A DNA stretch of 64,000 bases from CAZPNX01 sp964588285. Lineage in GTDB: Bacteria; Edwardsbacteria; AC1; EtOH8. Shown here one piece after another: positions 50,223 through 58,108 of the stretch (position 1 is the first letter of the stretch; each line of letters starts with the position of its first letter). The DNA is taken from NCBI GenBank assembly GCA_964588285.1, contig CAZPNX010000011.1, positions 21,491 to 85,490 on the forward strand. Reading direction: 5' to 3'. A model generated the notes under the pieces. That model had not been told where the DNA came from. It did no database searches and was given only the letters and a program-made list of their open reading frames with translations. A program made the translations under genes and the position numbers.

Positions 50223-51625
50223 TTATTTCCCACGAAACACGCGAAACATACAAAAATCACGGTAAAATGGCACGTAAACTTGAAAAAACTATTCGCGTAT
50301 TTTTTTGTGTATCGTGGAAAAAAGTCGGCCTGCTGTTGGGCAAGGCCCAACTTGTCGCCCTCGGTTTGTTCCTTATTAACAGTGCGGCCCTGGCCCAGGC
50401 CGACGTCTACCTGAAGCTGTCCACCTCGGAGCGCCAGCCGCTGGAACTGGCCGTGGCCGGGTTGAGGAGCAAAGGCAGGGCCGTCAAGTCACCCTCAGGG
50501 CCGGCCTCCCAATTGATGGAGATACTTAAGGACGATCTGGAATTCTCCCTGCATTTCCGCGTCATCGAACAGCCCGAGGGCGATCAGGAATACGGTTTCA
50601 AAAATGGAAAAGTAGAAGCCAGGGCCTGGCAGCTGCTGGGCGCCAAAATGGTCTTGATCCCGGAGCTGTTCCAAGCCAAAAGAGCGGACTCTTTGCGGGT
50701 GAGGATATATGATCTGGGCGTGGAACGCGACGTCTTGACGGCCATGGTTCCCTCCGCAGACAACCGCGGCATCGCCCACGGACTTTGCGACCGCATAGTC
50801 AGGACCCTGACCGGGGAGAAGGGGGTGGCCACCACCCGGATCGCCTACTGTCTCAAGGACGGGCAGAACAAGGAGATCTGCGCCTGCGACTACGACGGCC
50901 ACAACCGTTCCCGGCTGACCAATTTCAAGTCGCTCAACCTGTCGCCGAACTGGTCGCCGGACGGGACCAAACTGGCCTTCCTTTCCTATGTGCGCCACCG
51001 CACCGAGATCTTCGAGCTGGGGCTGGGCGATATGGCCGCTAAGGCGGTATCCCAGGCCGAGGGGCTGAACACCTCGCCGGCCTACTCCCCAGACGGCCGG
51101 AGCCTGGCCCTGACATTATCCCGAGACGGCAATGCCGAGATCTACATCATGGACCTGGGATCAAAAGGTTTGAAACGGCTGACCAGCAGCTGGGCAATAG
51201 ACTGCTCGCCATCCTGGTCTCCCAACGGCCGTGAGCTGGCCTTCAACTCTGACCGGCCGGGCAGCCCACAGATCTACCTGATGGACTCGGATGGGTCAAA
51301 CCTCCGCCGACTGACATTCCAGGGCGGCTACAACACCTCGCCGGCTTGGTCGCCCCGCGGCGACCGGGTGGCCTACGTCTCCAGGATAAACGGCCGGTTC
51401 CAGGTGTGCACCATCGGGGTCACCGGAGAGGGCTTTGCCCAGCTGACCTTCGAGGGAGACAACGAGGACCCCAGCTGGTCTCCGGACGGACTGCACCTGG
51501 TCTTCTCCTCCAACCGCGGAGGAAGCCAACAGCTCTGGCAGATGCACTACGACGGCTCAGGCCAGCGGGCCGTCACCTTTGGATCTGAGGCCACCATGCC
51601 GGCCTGGGGACCGGCAGGCAAGTGA
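50219..51625 (+). CDS. tolB: Tol-Pal system translocation protein TolB
   Basis: Up to 468 residues. After a signal peptide (KAQLVALGLFLINSAALAQA) come the TolB N-terminal domain and a beta-propeller. Its blades show the PD40 motif: LSPNWSPDGTKLAFLSY, TSPAYSPDGRSLALT, CSPSWSPNGRELAFNS, TSPAWSPRGDRVAYVS and PSWSPDGLHLVFSSNRGG. It binds Pal at the outer membrane. ATG 50219 overlaps the tolA stop, but the first ~38 residues would be translated from a type B repeat. ATG 50267 or TTG 50336 (429 residues, near E. coli's 430) are alternatives. Confidence 0.93.
   Translation: MIISHETRETYKNHGKMARKLEKTIRVFFCVSWKKVGLLLGKAQLVALGLFLINSAALAQADVYLKLSTSERQPLELAVAGLRSKGRAVKSPSGPASQLMEILKDDLEFSLHFRVIEQPEGDQEYGFKNGKVEARAWQLLGAKMVLIPELFQAKRADSLRVRIYDLGVERDVLTAMVPSADNRGIAHGLCDRIVRTLTGEKGVATTRIAYCLKDGQNKEICACDYDGHNRSRLTNFKSLNLSPNWSPDGTKLAFLSYVRHRTEIFELGLGDMAAKAVSQAEGLNTSPAYSPDGRSLALTLSRDGNAEIYIMDLGSKGLKRLTSSWAIDCSPSWSPNGRELAFNSDRPGSPQIYLMDSDGSNLRRLTFQGGYNTSPAWSPRGDRVAYVSRINGRFQVCTIGVTGEGFAQLTFEGDNEDPSWSPDGLHLVFSSNRGGSQQLWQMHYDGSGQRAVTFGSEATMPAWGPAGK
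50229..50317. repeat. Hairpin repeat, type B, at the tolB start
   Basis: CCCACGAAACACGCGAAA (50229-50246) and TTCGCGTATTTTTTTGTGTA then TCGTGG (50292-50317) are imperfect inverted arms sharing CCACGA and CGCGAA. The unit lies inside the annotated tolB frame. Confidence 0.55.
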
Positions 51626-51845
51626 ACCGCAAGAAGATCAATGGTAATTGATTCATGAAAGTGATAATTAATCGGAGCATAGACTCGGAATCCTTCATGC
51701 ACGGTTTTCCGGAAAGGGCGCCGGGATGGGCGATGCGCCGCAAATGGACATTTTGATCAGGAAGACATGGATCTTTCGTGTTTTCCGGTTGCCTCATTAA
51801 TAGTGGGGTTGTTCAGGGATAAACTATCAAACTAAAGGTAAATAT
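51626..51845. other. Spacer between tolB and pal
   Basis: The 220 bases contain no convincing gene, terminator or promoter. Part of it (about 51690-51800) is GC-mixed and resembles repeat debris (CTTTCGTGTTTTCCGGTTGC). The AAAGGT ribosome site for pal sits at its end. Confidence 0.4.
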
Positions 51846-52346
51846 ATGATAAAGAATTTAACTTATATATCGGCATCGCTTCTAACAATCATGATGTTCA
51901 CGGGCTGTCCCAAGAAGCAGACGGTGAAGACCGAGGAGCCCTTGGCCCAAACACCGGTCGTGGTCGAGCCCTCCAAACCGCCGGTCGAGGACAAGGCCGC
52001 GACCGTGCCGGTGGAGTTCCGCGCCGTTTACTTCGACCTGGACTCCTACGACATCAGGCCGGAGGCCAAGCCCCTGCTGTCCGAGGCCGCCAAAATCATG
52101 CGCCAGTATCCCCAGATAACTTTGAGGCTGGAGGGCCACTGCGACGAGCGGGGCACCGCCGAATACAACCTGGCCCTGGGCGAGAAGAGGGCCAATGCCG
52201 TCCGCGACTATTTGGTGGGCTTGGGAGTGGAGCGCTCCCGGCTGGCCACGGTCAGCTACGGCAAAGAAAAGCCGGCGGCTGCCGGCCATGACGAGGAAGC
52301 CTGGTCGAAAAACCGACGGGTGGAGTTCAGGGCGGAAAACAAATAG
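51846..52346 (+). CDS. pal: Peptidoglycan-associated lipoprotein Pal
   Basis: 166 residues. The lipoprotein signal ends MMFTGC (Cys21). A Pro-rich linker leads to an OmpA-like domain: VYFDLDSYDIRPEAKPLL, LRLEGHCDERGTAEYNLALGEKRANAVRDYLVGLGV, LATVSYGKEKP and KNRRVEF. The Asp and Arg that hold diaminopimelate are in CDERGTAEYN and ALGEKRA. It anchors the outer membrane to peptidoglycan. Confidence 0.96.
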   Translation: MIKNLTYISASLLTIMMFTGCPKKQTVKTEEPLAQTPVVVEPSKPPVEDKAATVPVEFRAVYFDLDSYDIRPEAKPLLSEAAKIMRQYPQITLRLEGHCDERGTAEYNLALGEKRANAVRDYLVGLGVERSRLATVSYGKEKPAAAGHDEEAWSKNRRVEFRAENK

Positions 52347-52407
52347 CAAAGGCGATGGCGGGGTCCGGAATACCGAAAGGCAAAGCCTGGATCCTGCCCG
52401 TCTGGAA

Positions 52408-53148
52408 ATGAAAGCAGAAATGACCCACCAACGCACCGCCGCATTTATCTGCCTGGCCGTGTCCCTGGCCGGCTGCGGTCTCAAAAAGGAATACCGGCGG
52501 GTGACCGACCAGCTGGACACCCTGGAGGCCGGACAGAAACGGACCGAGGCCAAAGTCAACCGGATGGACAGCCTAGCCCGGGCCCAATCGGAGCTTCTCT
52601 ACCAGTTGAACGCCGAACTGAACCTGAGACTGGGACGGATCGAGGAAAATCTTATGATCGGCGCCCAGCAGAAGGAGGACCAGGAAACCAGGAGGCAGGG
52701 GTTGGGGCTGCCCCTGGGCACGGCCAAACCGGATTCCTCCGCCCCGAAACCATCCAAACGCCAGGCTGAGGCCGACCCCAAGTCCCTATACGACACCGCC
52801 TATTTGGACATCACCCGCGGCAACTACGACTTGTCAGTAACCGGATTTCGGGAATTCTTAAAGAACTATCCCGCCAGCAGCCTGGCCGACAATGCCCAGT
52901 ACTGGATAGGCGAGGCTTTCTACGCCCGGGAGAAGTTCTCCGAGGCCCTAACCGAGTTTATGAAGGTGGTATCCGACTACCCCAACCAGGACAAGGTGCC
53001 GGCGGCCATGTACAAGTCAGGGCTTTGCCATCAGAAGTTGGGCGACAAGGCCAAGGCGGCCGAGGCTTGGAAACAGCTGATCTCCAAGTACCCCCGCAGC
53101 AACGAGGCGGCCTTGGCCAAGGAAAGGCTCAAAGAATTCGAACCCTAA
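52408..53148 (+). CDS. cpoB: Tol-Pal system coordinator CpoB (YbgF)
   Basis: 246 residues. A lipoprotein-like signal (CLAVSLAGC) is followed by a coiled-coil segment (about 30-80, VTDQLDTLEAGQKRTEAKVNRM). The C-terminal TPR domain (about 125-245) contains YDTAYLDITRGNYDLSVTGFREFLKNYPASSLADNAQYWIGEAFYA and SDYPNQDKVPAAMYKSGLCHQKLGD, the YbgF signature. It coordinates Tol with peptidoglycan synthesis. ATG 52408 and ATG 52420 are both possible; the frame upstream overlaps pal and is a shadow. Confidence 0.9.
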   Translation: MKAEMTHQRTAAFICLAVSLAGCGLKKEYRRVTDQLDTLEAGQKRTEAKVNRMDSLARAQSELLYQLNAELNLRLGRIEENLMIGAQQKEDQETRRQGLGLPLGTAKPDSSAPKPSKRQAEADPKSLYDTAYLDITRGNYDLSVTGFREFLKNYPASSLADNAQYWIGEAFYAREKFSEALTEFMKVVSDYPNQDKVPAAMYKSGLCHQKLGDKAKAAEAWKQLISKYPRSNEAALAKERLKEFEP

Positions 53149-53177
53149 CCGCACCACTCAACCGAAAATAAAAGGGC

Positions 53178-54074
53178 ATGAAGATAATCAAGGAAACAAA
53201 TTTTCCCAGTTTGAAAAAAGTTTCCCAAGGCAAGGTGCGGGATATTTACGATCTGGGTGAGCATCTGCTGATCGTCACCACCGACCGCATTTCGGCCTTC
53301 GATGTGGTGTTGCCGGACCCAATACCCTACAAGGGCTACGTGTTGACACAGATCTCCAGGTACTGGTTCGAAATGATGGCGGACGTGATGCCCCACCACC
53401 TGGTTTCAACCGAAGTGTCGGACTTTCCCAAGGAATGCCGACCATACGCCGAGGACCTGGAAGGCCGCTCCATGCTGGTCAAAAAGGCCAAGCCGCTGCC
53501 GGTGGAATGCATCGTCCGCGGCTACCTTACCGGCTCCGGCCTTAAGGACTATCTTAAGACCGGCCGGGTATGCGGCATCGAACTGCCCGGGGGACTGGGA
53601 GAGGCCAGTCGTTTGGAGAACCCCATCTTCACTCCCTCCACCAAGGCCGAAATAGGAGCCCATGACCAGAACATATCATTTGAGAAGATGGCCGAATTGC
53701 TGGGAAGGGACAAGGCGGCCAGGGTGCGTGAGCTGTCGCTGGCCATTTACTCCAAGGGGAGGGCCATAGCCGAGGCCAAGGGCATCATCATCGCCGACAC
53801 CAAGTTTGAGATGGGAGAGCAAGGCGGCCGGCTGATACTTATAGACGAGCTGCTAACGCCGGATTCCTCGCGCTTCTGGCCCTCGGCCGGATATCAGGCG
53901 GGAAAACCCCAGCCCAGCTTCGACAAGCAGTACCTCCGCGATTTCCTGAACACCCTGGACTGGGACAAGACCGCACCGGGTCCGTCGCTGCCGCCGGAGG
54001 TGATAGAGAACACCAGCCGTAAATATTTAGAAGCCCTGGAGATTTTGACCGGACGTAAACCCGAAAAAGATTAG
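53178..54074 (+). CDS. purC: SAICAR synthetase PurC
   Basis: 298 residues, the longer (yeast-like) form. VSQGKVRDIYDLGEHLLIVTTDRISAFDVVLP opens the ATP-grasp-like fold. VECIVRGYLTGSGLKDY, PIFTPSTKAEIGAHDQNISF and FEMGEQGGRLILIDELLTPDSSRFWP are signature blocks. It ligates aspartate to CAIR, the step after PurE in purine synthesis. Spacer 53149-53177 is short. Confidence 0.95.
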   Translation: MKIIKETNFPSLKKVSQGKVRDIYDLGEHLLIVTTDRISAFDVVLPDPIPYKGYVLTQISRYWFEMMADVMPHHLVSTEVSDFPKECRPYAEDLEGRSMLVKKAKPLPVECIVRGYLTGSGLKDYLKTGRVCGIELPGGLGEASRLENPIFTPSTKAEIGAHDQNISFEKMAELLGRDKAARVRELSLAIYSKGRAIAEAKGIIIADTKFEMGEQGGRLILIDELLTPDSSRFWPSAGYQAGKPQPSFDKQYLRDFLNTLDWDKTAPGPSLPPEVIENTSRKYLEALEILTGRKPEKD

Positions 54075-54086
54075 CAAGGAGGGCAG

Positions 54087-54242
54087 ATGGCCAAGGCAAA
54101 AACCATAGCTAAAAAAACCCCCCGCCAGGGGGACCGCCGCCGGCTTCTGGACGAGGCAGAGTTCAGGCGCCTGGTGGAGACCGGCCGGGTTAAGGAGAGC
54201 GACCGCCGCTCCTGGATGGAGCGTAGGAAAAGAAAGCCCTGA
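54087..54242 (+). CDS. Small basic protein (51 residues)
   Basis: A near-perfect ribosome site (AAGGAGG) lies 3-4 bp before ATG 54087, which opens a 51-residue frame starting MAKAKTIAKKTPRQGDRRRL and ending in WMERRKRKP. It is rich in Arg and Lys with an amphipathic middle (LDEAEFRRLVETGRV). No family is recognised. It sits 12 bp after purC and 9 bp before another small gene, so it is probably cotranscribed. Confidence 0.6.
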   Translation: MAKAKTIAKKTPRQGDRRRLLDEAEFRRLVETGRVKESDRRSWMERRKRKP

Positions 54243-54251
54243 GCCGCGTTT

Positions 54252-54443
54252 ATGTTTTGGAAAAAGGAAAAACCCAAGGGCAAGACCATCACCGTCCAGC
54301 AGGGGGTGGCGGCCAACGCCCTGACCATCCAAGCGATCATCAACGTGCTGGTGCAAAAAAAGATCTGCACCCGGGAGGAGATCCTGGATGAGCTGAAGCG
54401 GATCTCGGGGCAGGACCAAGCCCATGTCAAACCGGAGGGATGA
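54252..54443 (+). CDS. Small protein of unknown function (63 residues)
   Basis: 63 residues with a charged start (FWKKEKPKGK). A helical region follows (GVAANALTIQAIINVLVQKKICTREEILDELKRIS) that looks like a short helix-turn-helix or dimerisation pair. The 20-bp overlap with the next gene supports coding. Not recognised; no membrane segment. Confidence 0.6.
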   Translation: MFWKKEKPKGKTITVQQGVAANALTIQAIINVLVQKKICTREEILDELKRISGQDQAHVKPEG

Positions 54444-55056
54444 GGTAGAAAAGCTTTTCCGCCAGGCCGACCGGCTGGCCGGGGCAGGCGACCGCAGCGG
54501 GGCCATCCAGTGCTACCATGAGTTGCTGGCGCTGGAGGGATTGGAGCAGGAGGATCCCCTGGCCGCCGAGTGCGCCCATTGGGGCCTGGCCGAGCTGGCT
54601 GTCCAGAACAAGGACCTGACTCTGGCCGAAATCCATTTGCGCCAGGCCATCAGGCTCAATCCGGACGAGGCCGGGTATCATGAAGAGCTGGGAGTGCTTC
54701 ACAACCACCAGTCCCGGTTCGACGAGGCGGCGTCCGAGCTGGAGGAGAGCCTGAGGCTGAGGCCCGACCATCCCCGGACGGTCCACCTGTTGGGGTGGGT
54801 GCTCTTTATGTCCGGAGACCGGGCCCGGGGACGCCAGCTGCTGGAGAGGGCTTTTCAGCTGGACGATTGCGACGCCGACATCCTCAACGACCTGGCGGTA
54901 TGTCTGGCCGAGGACGGCAAACTGGACCGGGCCCTGGCCTTAGTGGAAAGGGCCTGCCAGGTCGACCCCAAGAGCGAACTTCTGAAATCATTCCGGGAGA
55001 TGATCCTCGAGCGCCGAAAAAGAAAGGGCTGTAAACATTCGGAGACAGAAGCATAA
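54424..55056 (+). CDS. TPR-repeat protein (210 residues)
   Basis: 210 residues of canonical 34-residue TPRs, for example AEIHLRQAIRLNPDEAGYHEELGVLHNHQSRFDEAASELEESLRLRPDHPRTVHLLGWVLFMSGD. These differ from the 40-residue arrays of the three large TPR paralogues. No signal peptide is present, so it is cytoplasmic. It ends before the promoter of the receiver genes. Partners are unknown. Confidence 0.82.
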   Translation: MSNRRDEVEKLFRQADRLAGAGDRSGAIQCYHELLALEGLEQEDPLAAECAHWGLAELAVQNKDLTLAEIHLRQAIRLNPDEAGYHEELGVLHNHQSRFDEAASELEESLRLRPDHPRTVHLLGWVLFMSGDRARGRQLLERAFQLDDCDADILNDLAVCLAEDGKLDRALALVERACQVDPKSELLKSFREMILERRKRKGCKHSETEA

Positions 55057-55102
55057 GACGGCGGGTGGTTTCAGTTAAAAAAACTCTACATCTTTTTAGG
55101 TC

Positions 55103-55131
55103 TTGACACCGGGCCATATAAAGGTTAAAAT
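55103..55131 (+). promoter_or_regulatory. Sigma-70-type promoter for the receiver pair
   Basis: Perfect -35 TTGACA (55103-55108), 17-bp spacer and -10 TAAAAT (55126-55131, 5 of 6), 56 bp upstream of ATG 55187. Confidence 0.75.
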
Positions 55132-55186
55132 TTACAATCAAACCGAGGTTTCCCCTGGGACGGGACCGGAGCCAGAGGAGGGCAGG

Positions 55187-55558
55187 ATGAAAACAAGGGT
55201 ACTGATAGTAGACGATGAACCGTCGGTGGGCGAAATGCTCCAGACCATTCTGGAGGCCGAGGGCTACGAGGTGGGAATCTGCTACGACGGACCCTCGGGG
55301 CTGACCGAGATCGAGAAACACCCGCCGCATGTGCTGCTTCTGGACTTCATGCTGCCGGGCATGGACGGCATCGAGGTGCTGTGCGAGGCCAGGCACCGCT
55401 GGCCCACCCTGCCGGTGATCATCATCACCGCCTTCGGCACCCCGGAGCTGAGCATGAAGGCCAACAAGTTCTCGGTGATCGAGGTGGTCTCCAAACCCTT
55501 CGACACCGACAAACTGCTGGCCCTGATCGCCAAGGCCACCAGGGAAACCCAGGTATAA
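55187..55558 (+). CDS. Stand-alone response-regulator receiver protein 1
   Basis: 123 residues, one receiver domain. Acidic pocket Asp9/Asp10 (LIVDDEPS), phospho-acceptor Asp53 (LLLDFMLPGMDG), Thr81 (IIITAFG) and Lys103 (VSKPF) are all present, so it should be phosphorylatable. It lacks an output domain, as in CheY or Spo0F. A GAGGAGGGCAGG ribosome site decides ATG 55187. It is followed by a second receiver 12 bp downstream. No histidine kinase is in the window. Confidence 0.92.
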   Translation: MKTRVLIVDDEPSVGEMLQTILEAEGYEVGICYDGPSGLTEIEKHPPHVLLLDFMLPGMDGIEVLCEARHRWPTLPVIIITAFGTPELSMKANKFSVIEVVSKPFDTDKLLALIAKATRETQV

Positions 55559-55570
55559 AAAGGGGCAGGC

Positions 55571-55942
55571 ATGTCGGCAATTCGCATACTGGTGGTCGAT
55601 GACGACGAGTCCATACTCGAGTTCCTGACCATGATCCTGGAGGGGGCCGGCTTTAAGGTGGAGACGGCCGACCACGGACAGAAGGCGGTGGATATAGTGG
55701 CGGCCAACGGCCTGGCGGCGGTGCTTTTGGACTATATGATGCCGGACCAGAACGGCCTGGAGGTGGCGGCCAAACTGCGGGACATCCATCCCGGCATGCC
55801 GGTGTTCATCGTCACCGCCTACGACAGCCCGGAGCTAAGACGCGAAGCGGTCAAGTACGGGGTCTGCGAGGTCATCGGCAAACCGTTCCAGCCCGAACAT
55901 CTGGTGGAAAAGCTGCGCAGCGTGCTGGAATGCGCCAAATAA
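55571..55942 (+). CDS. Stand-alone response-regulator receiver protein 2
   Basis: 123 residues, paralogous to the upstream gene. Asp10-Asp12 lie in LVVDDDES, Asp54 in VLLDYMMPDQNG, Thr82 in FIVTAYDSPELR and Lys104 in VIGKPF. It has no output domain. The pair shares the [FY]-x-[TS]-PEL segment after the Thr, suggesting a tandem duplication. The two probably share a promoter and serve in one phosphorelay or bind a common target. Confidence 0.92.
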   Translation: MSAIRILVVDDDESILEFLTMILEGAGFKVETADHGQKAVDIVAANGLAAVLLDYMMPDQNGLEVAAKLRDIHPGMPVFIVTAYDSPELRREAVKYGVCEVIGKPFQPEHLVEKLRSVLECAK

Positions 55943-56015
55943 GAAGAAGGTTTCCAAACCATAACTCAATGCATACCAAAATATTAAAAAATAGCCCCAG
56001 ACGGCAAGAAAAGAC

Positions 56016-56044
56016 TTGCATTAACTGCCTGTTTGTAGTATAAT
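56016..56044 (+). promoter_or_regulatory. Strong sigma-70 promoter of the rimP-nusA-infB operon
   Basis: -35 TTGCAT (56016-56021, 4 of 6), 17-bp spacer and perfect -10 TATAAT (56039-56044). Transcription should start near 56051, just before the leader hairpin. Confidence 0.82.
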
Positions 56045-56067
56045 ATTAAAGACTTGAATTTTTACAG

Positions 56068-56097
56068 GAGAGCGGGTACAAAGCCCGCTCTCTTTTT
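56068..56097 (+). promoter_or_regulatory. Leader terminator/attenuator of the rimP-nusA-infB operon
   Basis: A perfect 9-bp stem GAGAGCGGG (56068-56076) / CCCGCTCTC (56084-56092), 7-nt loop and TTTTT tract. It is placed between the promoter and rimP, so most transcripts would stop here unless the hairpin is prevented or read through. This fits autoregulation by NusA. Confidence 0.75.
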
Positions 56098-56163
56098 GTT
56101 GATGCCGAACGTTTGCCAAACTGCTTCCGCCATCGCCACCCAGCAATAAAAATCTGGAGTATA

Positions 56164-56688
56164 ATGTCATCAGAGACGATTTCGCCTGAGGGGATAACCG
56201 ACCGGGTGCGGCGTCTGGCCGAAGATTTTGCCTCGTCCCGGGGGCTGGAGGTCTTCCAGGTGGAGTATAAACCCAGCGGCCAGCTATTAAGGGTTTTTCT
56301 TGACCGGCGATACGGCCAGGTGTCCATCGACGACTGCAGCGCCGTTTCGGAAAAGCTGTCGATCGCCCTGGACGAACAGGACCTGATACCCCACGCCTAC
56401 CGGCTGGAGGTTTCCTCGCCCGGCCTGGACCGGCCGCTGAGGAACGAGGAAGATTACCGCAGGTTTCGTGGGGAGAAGGCCAAGTTTCTTCTATCACAGC
56501 CGATCAACGGAACCACCAGCCTCAGGGGCGCCATCAGCGAAGTCCAAAACAGCATGCTGAGGATCGAACCCGAAGCCGGCGAGCCTTTGTGGCTGCCCCT
56601 GACCCAGATACGTTCGGCCAGGCTCGATCCCCTGCCTTCCCCGGCCGGTCCGAACCGTGGCCCCAAGAGAACAAAGAAAAAAAGATAA
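56164..56688 (+). CDS. rimP: Ribosome maturation factor RimP
   Basis: 174 residues. VEYKPSGQLLRVFLDRRYGQVSIDDCSAVSEKLSIALDEQD and YRLEVSSPGLDRPLRNEEDYRRF are RimP signatures. The C-terminal SH3-like domain (about 95-150) follows, then a basic tail ending GPKRTKKKR. It assists 30S subunit assembly. ATG 56164 has GGAG five bases upstream; a longer frame from 56113 is rejected. GTG of nusA follows 22 bp later. Confidence 0.93.
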   Translation: MSSETISPEGITDRVRRLAEDFASSRGLEVFQVEYKPSGQLLRVFLDRRYGQVSIDDCSAVSEKLSIALDEQDLIPHAYRLEVSSPGLDRPLRNEEDYRRFRGEKAKFLLSQPINGTTSLRGAISEVQNSMLRIEPEAGEPLWLPLTQIRSARLDPLPSPAGPNRGPKRTKKKR

Positions 56689-56710
56689 CCAGAACAAAGG
56701 AGTCCCGCAA

Positions 56711-58099
56711 GTGGCAAATCTGGACGTGGTCGATGCCCTGAACGAAATAGCCCGGCAGAAGAATCTGGACCGGGAATTCGTCATCGACACCCTGAAGCAG
56801 GGCCTGATGCAGGCCTGCCGCAAGAAATTCGGCACCTCGGACAACATCGTGGTGGAAGTGGAGGATGACACCGGCGAGATCGGCATCTTCGCCAAAAAGA
56901 AGGTGGTGGAGGAAGTGGCCGAGCCCGCTCTGGAGATATCGGTAGAGGATGCCCGGGATTACCTGGACGATCCCAAGCCGGATGACGAGGTGGAGATCAT
57001 CATTCCCTTCGAGGAGTTCGGCCGCATCGCCATCCAGACCACCAAGCAGATCCTGTTCCAGCGCATCCGCGAGGCGGAGCGGGAGCAGATCTATCGGGAC
57101 TTCTCCTCCAAGCTGGGCAACATCGTCTCCGGCACCATCCAGCAGATATCCCGGGGAGACGTCATGGTCAATTTGGACAACACCGAATCCATACTGCCCT
57201 ATGCCGAGCAGATAAAGGGGGAGCGCTACCAGCAGGGACGGTCGGTCAAGGCCCTGGTGATCGACGTGGCCAAGACGGTCAAGGGTCCGCAGGTGATCCT
57301 CTCCCGCAGCCACCCCGACTTTCTCAAGCGCCTGTTCTATCAGGAGGTGCCCGAGATCCGCGAGGGTCTGGTGGAGGTCAAGGGCGCGGCCCGCGACCCG
57401 GGGGAGAGGGCCAAGGTGGCCGTCTACTCCAAGGAGAACCGGGTGGATCCGGTGGGGGCCTGCGTCGGCCTCAAAGGGGCCAGGGTCCAGGCAGTGGTCC
57501 GGGAGCTATCCGGAGAAAAGATCGACATCGTGCTGTGGTCTCCCGATCCCACCGTCTACGTGGTGCGGGCCCTAGCCCCGGCCAGCCAGCTGGAATCTTA
57601 CCCGGCCGAGGACGAGAACCGGATGGTGGTCATTTGTCCCGACGACCAGTATTCGCTGGCCATCGGCAAGAAAGGCCAGAACGTGCGGCTGGCGGCCAAG
57701 CTCACCGGCTGGAAGATCGACGTGGTGGCCGAGACCGAACACCAACGCCGAGTGGAGGCCGTCAACCGGATCAGCGTGGGATTGGAGGAGCTGGACATCT
57801 CGGACAAGCTCCGCGACAAACTGGCCAAGGAGGGGATGGATACGGCCGAGAAGATCATCGAGGCCGGTCAGGAGGGACTGACGGCCCTATCCGGCATCGG
57901 CGACAAGACGGCCGAAAAAATACTTTCGGCCGCCAAGCAGGCCAAGGACAAACAGCTGATGCATTTCGAGCAGCTGGCCAAGGAAAACCCGGCGGTCCTG
58001 GGTCAAGAGCTGAAGACGGAAGAGTCGTCCTCGGTAGAAGCCAAGCCGGCGGCGGAAAATGGCGAGGGCGGCGAGCAAAAAGAAGAGGAAACGGAGTAG
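56711..58099 (+). CDS. nusA: Transcription termination/antitermination factor NusA
   Basis: 462 residues starting at GTG 56711 with AAAGGAG upstream. The NusA N-terminal domain (VVDALNEIARQKNLDREFVIDTLKQGLMQACRKKFG), an S1 domain (GTIQQISRGDVMVNL), KH1/KH2 (NRVDPVGACVGLKGARVQAVVREL; ICPDDQYSLAIGKKGQNVRLAAKLTGWKIDV) and a C-terminal helix-hairpin-helix region (EEGLTALSGIGDKTAEKI-type) are visible. An acidic Glu-rich tail closes it. It controls pausing, termination and antitermination. Confidence 0.95.
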   Translation: MANLDVVDALNEIARQKNLDREFVIDTLKQGLMQACRKKFGTSDNIVVEVEDDTGEIGIFAKKKVVEEVAEPALEISVEDARDYLDDPKPDDEVEIIIPFEEFGRIAIQTTKQILFQRIREAEREQIYRDFSSKLGNIVSGTIQQISRGDVMVNLDNTESILPYAEQIKGERYQQGRSVKALVIDVAKTVKGPQVILSRSHPDFLKRLFYQEVPEIREGLVEVKGAARDPGERAKVAVYSKENRVDPVGACVGLKGARVQAVVRELSGEKIDIVLWSPDPTVYVVRALAPASQLESYPAEDENRMVVICPDDQYSLAIGKKGQNVRLAAKLTGWKIDVVAETEHQRRVEAVNRISVGLEELDISDKLRDKLAKEGMDTAEKIIEAGQEGLTALSGIGDKTAEKILSAAKQAKDKQLMHFEQLAKENPAVLGQELKTEESSSVEAKPAAENGEGGEQKEEETE

Positions 58100-58108
58100 G
58101 GGGGCGAC

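Noticed and set aside
54087..54443. Toxin-antitoxin pair formed by the two small genes after purC
   Set aside because: Size and overlap are suggestive, but neither protein shows a known toxin fold or antitoxin DNA-binding motif, and both are packed in a housekeeping operon.
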